Below, in pieces: positions 58,301 to 64,000 of a stretch of DNA of 64,000 nucleotides. Positions within the stretch are counted from its first letter, which is position 1. Every line of letters begins with the position of its first letter. The DNA comes from Argopecten irradians (Eukaryota > Mollusca > Bivalvia > Pectinida > Pectinidae): the NCBI RefSeq assembly GCF_041381155.1, contig NC_091147.1, forward strand, positions 36,439,053 to 36,503,052, written 5' to 3'. The notes under the pieces were generated by a model. It worked only from the letters and a program-made list of their open reading frames with translations. It did not search any database and was not told the DNA's origin. Made by a program: the position numbers and the translations under genes.

Positions 58301-61185
58301 CTTAAAGGACAGTAACTCCTGTAAATAAAATCATCAGAGAAGTGTCAAATAAAAACAATGTAGTACAGGTTTGTGGTTCAATCATAGTCACCCTCGATAA
58401 TCCCGGGGTTCCGATCACATATGATCTCTACACCCCAGGACTATCTCATAGTAAAACTGGAGGCAACAGAACAAAACAGAACAGGTACAAGTAAATTAGT
58501 CCTTTGATGCACATCAAAAGAGCCGCATAACAGTACACTGTGATTAACTGTGTGGCTTTGAAGTTCGGCGTTGCTCTCTTTGTAGTCTTTAAAGGAAATT
58601 TTTGCTGGCCTGTGGTTGGTTAAGATTTTTTCCTCTGAGCTGCATTCAGTTTTACTATGAGATATTCCAGGGGTATAGAGATCGTAAGTGATTGGAGCCC
58701 ATGTAGTATCGAGGATGTCATAGAGTTTAATGTGGCAAATTCTGATACTCATCATGATCAATAGCTGTCATAAAACATATAGTAGTACATGAAAGGAAAA
58801 ACCTGTTACTTCTCTCTATAAAGACCACCTCTGTATAAAGACCACTTCTTTAAGGTTCCATATAACCAATATTAAAACAATGTAACCTGGCCTCAAAGAC
58901 TTTTTTCAACTGTACCTTCAGTGGTCTTTATAGAAAGGTTTGACTGTACTACTGCATCAGTGATTTTTCTCCTGATATAAATGGGGTCTGTAGATCCTAT
59001 TTCCAATGCCAAACCCCCTTTATTTTTCCCAATTACAATGAAAAATTCCCAAATCAAATCGCTGAGAAAAAAACAAACTGTCCTGATAAAAGATTGTTTT
59101 GTTGATACAATACAGGTCCATGTAAAAACAGCATGTTACATCAAATAACACAGTTATACAATATTTAATTATCTATAACACCACGTTCAGTAATGGGTAA
59201 CTTTTCCCTAAAACCGCTCTTTTTGCGATTAATAATTCCCACTATGTGTCAAAAACTTTTCCCCAAAATACCCTGAAATATCACTGAGTATATATATATA
59301 GAAGACGGCCCACATGACATATACATCCAACTAGACTGGTAAGGCCAAATGAAAAAATGTTCTTGTTTCCGGTAACACCTCTTAAAAATGAAGTGTTGGT
59401 TTATATGAAGGTAGGATTTTTTTTTAAATACCAGTATTTTTTCTCGTCATCTCAGTTTCTTGCAGTGAAAAACTGAAATCAACTTTATTCAACTTTATAA
59501 TATATAAACCATGAATTTGATTCCCAAGGTATTATTGATGTCTTAAATTTACAGAATTTGGGCAAAAATTCAAGATTTTGAGCAAAACCCCAAAAAACAA
59601 GGTTGTTAAAATATTTGCTAGCTGAAAGGCAAAACTGATAAAGTTTTTGAGTACCGATAGCTAGATATAGGCACTCATTTTATTGGGTCAGTTGGGTTAC
59701 AGGAAATACAAATATTTTTTTGTATGGCCTAAGACAAAATTCACACAACTCTCTTTGTTATATATTAGTAGATCGCGATATATCTGATTCATCAGAACTC
59801 TATTAACTGCATTAATGCGGTTGTCAACAACTACTCAGTAGCTAGGGTAGCTCATGATCTGTTGTGAACCGCAGATTTGATGACGTCACCAATGTGCGCG
59901 GACGTGGTCACATGGCGCTCGCGAAGCGCTCTCTCTCCTTCCATCTCTTGAACTGTAAACACCTGTTTCACTACTGTGAGTAAACTTGTCAAAGATAACA
60001 TGCATTGTTCATTATTATTGTAGATGATATGTACTGTAGATAAATATGTATATAGTTGTGAACGATAGTTTACAATAGATCAATCCATCAAACCCCCTAT
60101 CAAGCCTACCCACTTTTAAGGTGATCCGGTGTTACAGCTAAAGATGGGGGGAAGAATACATTCTTCATTTTGAAATAATATAACATTAATTTACAATTCT
60201 TTAGTATTTAAGTTTGTCTCTACCTGTAGTCTAAATCTTGTGCACAAGGGTGTTATCTTTATAATTACTAAATTAGTGTACTACCAACTGCATATATATA
60301 TATTAATGTGATCATAGGTGTCAATACTGTATATATAAGCACACTGGTAAGTTCTAATCTTAGTGTGTAGATCTAACGTTATGACTTACCATCGTATACG
60401 TACTTATTAAAATTACTATGATAGCAAACACTAAATATAATATACTTACTGCACACCCAATGCCATCCTTCTCTGAAAGTGTATCGTCCATCTGAAATAA
60501 ACAAGATTGTAACGATAAACAATCGTAGCGGGAGTGAACTGGGTCTATCATCGGTGACCAGATAGCTAGTGTTTGGAGGGTCGCAGGTTCGAATCCCTCT
60601 CTGGCCGCTACATTTTCTCCTGATCTCCTGTTACAGAATATTATATAGATTTTTTACATTACCTTACATATATACTACATAGAGAAAGAAGTGATCAGGA
60701 CAAAACATACACAGATATACTGTACTGTACATGTAGATCGGGTTATCACTTTGTTGAGAATATATGTTTTTCAGAAACCAGATCTACAGCAGTGATTTTC
60801 TTACTCAATTATTTCAGGGGCCTAGCCTGTACCTTTTCAATTGGGAAAAAAATTGTATCTTTCTTGAACAATGCAGGCCTAGACATTTACAAATTCAATC
60901 GAGAGTTTTTCTTTATTTGGGAAAATATTTACATATAATCTGGAAAATACAGTTAAATTTCTCTAGGTGAGGGGGTCTTTATTCGGCCCTACTCCAACAA
61001 TGTTAGAGGTATAGCCTAGCACAACAAAACACTTAACTTTTGAAACATTACCACGTCGTTTCGACAGTCAGCAATGCAAAATATCACTGATCAGTGCCTA
61101 AACATTTTCATCTCTGTTAAGGAATTCCAAATGTTAATGTTTTACTTACAGACTGAAAATATTGGTTCGGTGTCCAGTGTGCCAT
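46286..61185 (-). CDS. PCID2: PCI domain-containing protein 2 (complete, 15 exons)
   Basis: Fifteen exons join to 1203 nt: 400 codons plus TAG, against 399 aa in human PCID2 as I recall. PCID2 (Thp1 homologue) is a TREX-2 subunit that couples nuclear mRNA export to the pore. Landmarks: [12 protein letters not shown] start, [112 protein letters not shown], then the PCI/winged-helix end [35 protein letters not shown] and [20 protein letters not shown]. Introns are GT-AG except intron 4, which is AT-AC of the U12 class. The PCI domain spans roughly residues 210-390. The gene runs in the same direction as COG3, about 4.1 kb upstream of it. Confidence 0.97.
46449..46700. mobile_element. GACAGACAGAC-tailed repeat, copy 2
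   Basis: CTGCACAAATTTAAAATAAC through a tail of GACAGACAGACAGATGGACA; lies in PCID2 intron 14, 70 bp from the last exon. Confidence 0.75.
46949..47005 (-). CDS. PCID2: PCID2 exon 14
   Basis: [19 protein letters not shown]; donor GAA|GTAAGT, phase 0. Confidence 0.95.
47499..47565 (-). CDS. PCID2: PCID2 exon 13
   Basis: [22 protein letters not shown]; donor GAA|GTAAGT, phase 0. Confidence 0.95.
48217..48342 (-). CDS. PCID2: PCID2 exon 12
   Basis: [20 protein letters not shown] through YRNLFKK; donor AAAT|GTAAGT, phase 2. Confidence 0.96.
48776..48849 (-). CDS. PCID2: PCID2 exon 11
   Basis: [20 protein letters not shown] to KAV; donor TTAG|GTACGT, phase 2. Confidence 0.96.
49020..49186 (-). 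mobile_element. AGATGCTCC MITE, 5'-truncated copy
   Basis: Right half only, ending CTGTCGGCGGTGGAGCATCT. Oriented like 21179-21535; in PCID2 intron 10. Confidence 0.75.
49232..49332 (-). CDS. PCID2: PCID2 exon 10
   Basis: [20 protein letters not shown] then [13 protein letters not shown]; donor TTG|GTAGGT, phase 0. Confidence 0.96.
49340..50250 (-). repeat. TAGATAACTG minisatellite abutting the PCID2 exon 10 acceptor
   Basis: Irregular units of 13-27 bp (GATAAGGGTAGATAACTGTA, GAGATAAGG) totalling about 0.9 kb. On the minus strand they read CCTTATCTACAGTTATCTAC, close to the real acceptor tract CCTTATCTTTACAG|CTGATG of exon 10. Blocks of several units are themselves duplicated (compare 49680-49800 with 50040-50160). 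Confidence 0.88.
50384..50430 (-). CDS. PCID2: PCID2 exon 9
   Basis: [15 protein letters not shown]; acceptor TTGTAG, donor AGTG|GTAAGT, phase 1. Confidence 0.95.
50908..51002 (-). CDS. PCID2: PCID2 exon 8
   Basis: [20 protein letters not shown] to SQQVTY; acceptor TTTTCAG, donor ACAG|GTATGG, phase 2. Confidence 0.96.
51064..51100 (+). repeat. SINE 3' tail fragment
   Basis: TCATAATCGATGTAAAATAA and ATAAAGTTTA match the tail of the SINE at 36226-36475. The fragment is truncated to less than 40 bp, 60 bp from exon 8. Confidence 0.6.
51521..51775. mobile_element. GACAGACAGAC-tailed repeat, copy 3
   Basis: GAACTGTCGCCAGAGTGAAT through CAGACAGACAGACAAACAAC. About 80% similar by eye to copies at 15650 and 46449; in PCID2 intron 7. 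Confidence 0.75.
51949..52740 (-). repeat. 39-bp minisatellite made of PCID2 exon 7 3' end plus its 5' splice site
   Basis: About 19 units of 39 bp (a few 42 bp). The right-most is the true exon end. Minus-strand unit: AATCTCGTTAACCAGTTATT, then TAAAATATATTTTAAG|GTA. Most units keep AAG|GTAAAT; some have GGGTGAAT or TATGGTAAAT variants. The 39-bp period preserves the reading frame, so much of the array stays open and would encode repeats like [13 protein letters not shown]. Confidence 0.94.
52698..52773 (-). CDS. PCID2: PCID2 exon 7, whose 3' end is copied in the downstream array
   Basis: [13 protein letters not shown] then [12 protein letters not shown]; donor AAG|GTAAAT, phase 0. The last 36 nt with the donor are the unit of the 39-bp array in intron 7. 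Confidence 0.95.
52905..53110. mobile_element. MITE with CAGTGATTTTTT termini
   Basis: Left GCAGTGATTTTTTTACTCAA, right CTGAAAAAATCACTG, with AGGGGCC...CGGCCCC inside. Related to 14889, 58955 and 60769. Confidence 0.7.
53130..53960. repeat. Degenerate TTTTAATGAAGATTGGTGAT minisatellite
   Basis: About 28-bp units (GATGTGATGAATTTTTAATG AAGATTGGT), roughly 28 eroded copies, filling PCID2 intron 6 up to the exon 6 donor. Confidence 0.8.
53966..54069 (-). CDS. PCID2: PCID2 exon 6
   Basis: [20 protein letters not shown] to CASD; ends phase 2 at AA|GTAAGT. Confidence 0.95.
54328..54571. mobile_element. MITE with CCATATTTTCYGRA...ATAAGTCGCAC termini
   Basis: 244 bp flanked by TA at both ends (54326-54327, 54572-54573). 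Termini CCATATTTTCTGAAAAATAA GTCGCAC and the complement of CCATATTTTCCGGAGTATAA. The TA target fits Tc1/mariner-type mobilisation. In PCID2 intron 5. Confidence 0.82.
54807..54903 (-). CDS. PCID2: PCID2 exon 5
   Basis: Begins after an AC acceptor with [25 protein letters not shown] to LFANS; donor AGC|GTAAGT. Confidence 0.95.
55010..55345. mobile_element. Element with GACTTTAAGCACTAG ends, copy in PCID2 U12 intron
   Basis: Contains GTCCAATTGGACTAGT and ACTAGTGCTTAAAGTCGCAG. An inverted relative lies at 29480-29885 in COG3 intron 10 (GCGACTTTAAGCACTAGATC, GTCCAATTGGACTAGTGG). Confidence 0.6.
55494..56250. mobile_element. Non-autonomous element, copy 2, interrupted by a MITE
   Basis: Shares GAAGATAGTTTAATGCTTAT ATTTACATTAT, GGTCTCTGCATTAA and CACAAGATGGAACA with 24351-24740. 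A 199-bp MITE sits inside at 56017-56215. Confidence 0.8.
56017..56215. mobile_element. MITE with CCATATTCGACCCAATAAGC termini, TA duplication
   Basis: Left CCATATTCGACCCAATAAGC, right GCACTTATTGGGTCGAATAC GG, flanked by TA. The paralogous site at 24706-24722 is uninterrupted, which proves insertion. Degenerate relatives at 28236-28320, 34050-34130, 57280-57550 and 57912-58130. Confidence 0.88.
56838..56986. mobile_element. Foldback element with about 43-bp arms
   Basis: Left arm ACTCTTTCATAGGTGGATAT through TATTCTACCCT, right arm its near-perfect complement ending AAAGAGT; inner spacer of about 55 bp. In PCID2 intron 4. Confidence 0.8.
57101..57166 (-). CDS. PCID2: PCID2 exon 4 (ends at U12 donor)
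   Basis: [20 protein letters not shown] to GTC CA|ATATCCTTT, phase 2. No GT donor in the right phase exists here. Confidence 0.93.
58197..58318 (-). CDS. PCID2: PCID2 exon 3
   Basis: [20 protein letters not shown] to DELIAAHL; donor CG|GTAACT, phase 2. Confidence 0.95.
58386..58719. mobile_element. MITE with long ACCCTCGATAATCCC termini
   Basis: Left and right arms of about 70 bp each (TCTACACCCCAGGACTATCT / AGATATTCCAGGGGTATAGA) are complementary. The centre has CCTTTGATGCACATCAAAAG, also found at 3264-3284, so a related copy occupies about 3150-3510. Confidence 0.75.
58955..59290. mobile_element. MITE with CAGTGATTTTTC termini
   Basis: Left ATCAGTGATTTTTCTCCTGA, right CCCTGAAATATCACTGA. 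Family of 14889-15225. Confidence 0.65.
59341..59730. mobile_element. MITE with AGGCCAAA termini, second copy
   Basis: Left AAGGCCAAATGAAAAAATGT then TTTCCGGTAACACC, right GGGTTACAGGAAATACAAAT then TGTATGGCCT. Related to 37762-38123. Confidence 0.75.
60450..60491 (-). CDS. PCID2: PCID2 exon 2
   Basis: Fourteen codons [14 protein letters not shown]; acceptor TATTTCAG, donor GCA|GTAAGT. Confidence 0.9.
60545..60640 (+). repeat. tRNA-like SINE fragment
   Basis: GACCAGATAGCTAGTG then GTCGCAGGTTCGAATCCCTC TCTGGCC, followed by GCTACATTTTCTCC. Box B is intact, but box A and the anticodon region are collapsed, so this is not a tRNA gene. Confidence 0.65.
60769..61000. mobile_element. MITE fragment, CAGTGATTTTCTTACTCAA
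   Basis: Left half matches 52905-53110 closely (TTATTTCAGGGGCCTAGC); the right terminus is missing after CTTTATTCGGCCC. Confidence 0.65.
61150..61185 (-). CDS. PCID2: PCID2 exon 1 (start)
   Basis: ATG at 61183-61185 in context CGAAATGG; encodes [12 protein letters not shown]; donor TCT|GTAAGT, phase 0. Joined to exon 2 it gives the same spacing (QYFQS...GCA) as vertebrate PCID2. Confidence 0.9.
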
Positions 61186-62689
61186 TTCGATATTCGTTTA
61201 GACGACCAAATGAAAATATTTACAAACGACCAAATGAAAATATTTACAAACGAGTTTCAAAATTTCCTTCCATTTGTGGATAGGTCAAATTTCTATATGG
61301 CGAGATTCCCTCGTATGCGAGTACTAGGGCACTCGCTTATTTTAGGCTGAGGCAAGTCCGCAAATAGTTTATCGACTACATCAGTCTGGTATTAATACTG
61401 GTTGCATTCGATGTCGAAGTATTCAAACACTAAAATTAGACACAAAGCATCAAAGTAAAACAATCATTAAGTAAATAATGTATATATATGATTAAAGTCA
61501 TATATAGATACACATTAGATTTACGTACAGTATTACGAACAGTTAAATAGCGGATACAATGTACAGTATTTTGGTATTAGCCTATTTTACTGTCTATGCA
61601 AATATACCAAATTACTTATTATTTGTGCAATTTTAATTTAGATATTATGGATGAAAAATGAAAATTGTCAAATACGGTGGCCAAGATTTTAAATCCATGT
61701 GTTCTATAAATAACATATGAATTACATGTTATATGTAACCTTTCATATATTTTAATTGGCATTGTTCATGGACGAATGTTTGAGAGAGTTAGATGGATTT
61801 AGAATACAGAAAAAATCTTGTGATTTAGAATGGCTGAGATGAGTTTTAAGATGCAATTTGATGATTTTAAAGCGTTCTTAAGATGGCATTTTTTCGATTT
61901 AAGTTACCTGCATTTAGAAATGATCATTGTGAATGTCGTCATATCATTATGCAACCCTGCTCGATCTCAACAAACTGCTTCACACCATCGGTACATTGTT
62001 GTGTAACTAAAAAAATTACGGATTTATTGTCTTGCTAAGACATATAAACAAAATAATTTTTTAAATACTTTTTTTGAAATAGTAGAATCACTTGATGGAT
62101 ATTTTAGTCTGGTTCATGTGTATTGAATTTTTATCATTAAAGGTTTGAACATTACGTGCTTGAATGTTTTAGGACTTAAGCGCCGCGCTGCGGTAGTTTT
62201 TCTAAAATGAAGTACGAAAATGTGCAGGAGGACTCTTTTTTCTTTTCTTTCAAATGTGCATTATTATAACATTTCAGTCGCCGAAAATGGGACATGTTAA
62301 GCCCCCCCCCCCCCCCTCCCTCGGGAACAGGAGGAGGGGGCAACCCCCCGCCCACTCCAAGTATTGCTCTTTTGGTGTACTTATACTTACAGATGGTAGT
62401 CGTCACCTTTTCATTAAACGTTCAGTAACAGCCCCAATCTGATTAAAATACAGATCCTTACTATCACTGCATTAAGGTCTGTATTTCAATCAGATTGGTA
62501 ATAGCCCAACAGTATCAATTTAGATTGTCATTTATTGAACACCTTGTATATATATATATATATATTCTGTATATATTAATCGAAGTCTCCCAGCTTTGTT
62601 TACATGTTAGAAGAAATAAAGAATCATTTTTATCAGGATAAATGTACTTTTGACTTGACTTTCACTGTGTAGTCTCACAGTGAAAGTAG
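61186..62689. other. PCID2 upstream region
   Basis: No further gene supported. Contains a poly-C/GGAGG tract (62301-62352), an imperfect inverted repeat near 62445-62500 (CTGATTAAAATACAGATC / GTCTGTATTTCAATCAG) and a (TA)n run at 62547-62566. Confidence 0.55.
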
Positions 62690-64000
62690 ACATCTACCCG
62701 TATAGAACGTTTTAAGTAGTCTCATATAGGGCAACCCAAATTCAAGTGTTCTAGTTTTACATTTAAGCGAATGATATTCTCAATTGTACCAAACTGTGCA
62801 GTTTCTCTGAACATTTTGAAAAAAAAAAACATTTGCAAAAGATCCGGGTATTTCAGGCAAGGGAATCAAGCCGTATAGAGTCGCATTTAGGGCGACCTAC
62901 CCGTATTGACCAAATTTTGTTCTAATTTCACTATTAAACGAATAATCCATTCCATCGTACCCAAACTGTGCAGTTTCCCTGATCATTAAAAGAAAAAAAA
63001 AAGTTTGCAAAATATCCGGGTATTTGAGGCAAAAGAATGTAGTCGTATAGAAAGTTACATAGTAGTCTCATATAGGGCAACCTACCCGTATTGTCCAAAT
63101 TTTGTTTTTATTTCACTATCATACGACTTATAATCTCCATTGAAGCCAAACTGTGCATTTTCCGTGAACTTTTTAACAAACGTACGTAAGATACCCGGGT
63201 ATTTTAGGCAAGGGAATCTAGCCGTATAGAACGTTTTTAGTAGTCTTATATAGGGTGACCTACCCGTATTGTCCTAATTTTGTTTTTATTTCACTAGTAA
63301 ATGACTAATACTATCCAATATAGCCAAACTGTGCAGTTTAAGTGAACTTTTTAACAAACGCACGTAAGATACCCGGGTATTTTAGGCAAGGGAATCTAGC
63401 CGTATAGAAAGTTGCCTAGTAGTCTCATATAGGGCAACCTACCCGTATTGTCCAAATTTTGTTTTTATTTCACTATTATACGACTTATACTCTTCATTGT
63501 AGCCAAACCATGCAGTTTCCGTGAACTTTTAAACAAACGTGCGTAAAATACTCGGGTATTTTAGGCAAGGGAATCTAGCCGTATAGAAAGTTGCCTAGTA
63601 GTCTCATATAGGGCAACCTACCCGTATTGTCCAAATTTTGTTTTTATTTCACTATTATACGACTTATACTCTTCATTGTAGCCAAACTATGCAGTTTCCG
63701 TGAACTTTTTAACAAACGTGCGTAAAATACCCGGGTATTTTAGGCAAGGGAATCTAGCCGTATAGAACGTTTTTAGTAGTCTTATATAGGGTGACCTACC
63801 TATATTGTCCAAATTTCGTTCTGATTTCAATACTAAACGAATTATAATCTCCATTGAAGCCAAACTGTGCATTTTCCGTGAACTTTTTAACAAACGTACG
63901 TAAGATACCCGGGTATTTTAGGCAAGGGAATCTAGCCGTATAGAACGTTTTTAGTAGTCTTATATAGGGCGACCTACCCGTATTGTACTAATTTTGTTTT
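62690..64000. repeat. Satellite of about 178 bp running off the right edge
   Basis: Eight units spaced 172-179 bp, anchored by CCGTATAGAA(C/A)GTT and AGTAGTCT(C/T)ATATAGGGYRAC. Each carries CTACCCGTATTGTCCAAATT TTG, TAGCCAAACTRTGCAGTTT and CCGGGTATTTTAGGCAAGGG. Divergence rises to the left edge, where the array starts. Confidence 0.92.

Noticed and set aside
60545-60620. Possible tRNA gene
   Set aside because: Only box B and the acceptor-like end are intact; no anticodon arm, and the same sequence with the same tail recurs at 35.2 kb as a SINE.
62176-62406. Gly/Pro-rich ORF on the minus strand
   Set aside because: Caused by the poly-C and GGAGGGGG tract; no other support.

Overview
This is animal nuclear DNA: AT-rich, with many short exons separated by introns of 0.4 to 6.6 kb and dense with MITEs, SINE fragments and minisatellites. 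The repeat families (GACAGACAGAC-tailed elements, 'AAGGGCCATAACTC' repeats, tRNA-type SINEs with a GGTTTTCTCCGGGCACTC core) and the protein sequences point to a mollusc, most likely a bivalve such as a scallop or oyster. The species call is inference.

Three protein genes can be assembled exon by exon, with splice sites and phases that agree throughout. (1) Plus strand, 3045-10974: a five-exon kyphoscoliosis-peptidase/hillarin (KY) family protein of about 970 aa. It has an N-myristoylation-type start and a transglutaminase-like core that appears to have lost its catalytic residues. Exon 2 carries two mutually compensating frame breaks. (2) Minus strand, 42169 down to 13843: COG3, subunit 3 of the conserved oligomeric Golgi tethering complex. 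Twenty exons encode 828 residues; the very short last exon was not found. (3) Minus strand, 61185 down to 46286: PCID2, the PCI-domain subunit of the TREX-2 mRNA export complex. It is complete: 15 exons, 400 aa. Its intron 4 is a textbook U12-type AT-AC intron.

Layout: 1-3044 no supported gene; 3045-10974 KY gene; 10975-13842 convergent intergenic space with a minisatellite; 13843-42169 COG3; 42170-46285 intergenic with a retro-like repeat and a 37-bp array; 46286-61185 PCID2, head-to-tail with COG3; 61186-64000 PCID2 upstream region ending in a satellite of about 178 bp that runs off the window.

The most unusual signal is a recurring relation between minisatellites and gene junctions. In COG3 (exons 11, 13 and 14) and PCID2 (exon 7), the repeat unit just inside the downstream intron is a copy of the 3' end of the neighbouring exon plus its 5' splice site. 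This gives arrays of up to about 19 decoy donor sites. A PCID2 array abuts the exon 10 acceptor with acceptor-like units, and another includes the PCID2 stop codon. The three genes have no obvious shared pathway: membrane/cytoskeletal scaffold, Golgi trafficking and mRNA export.
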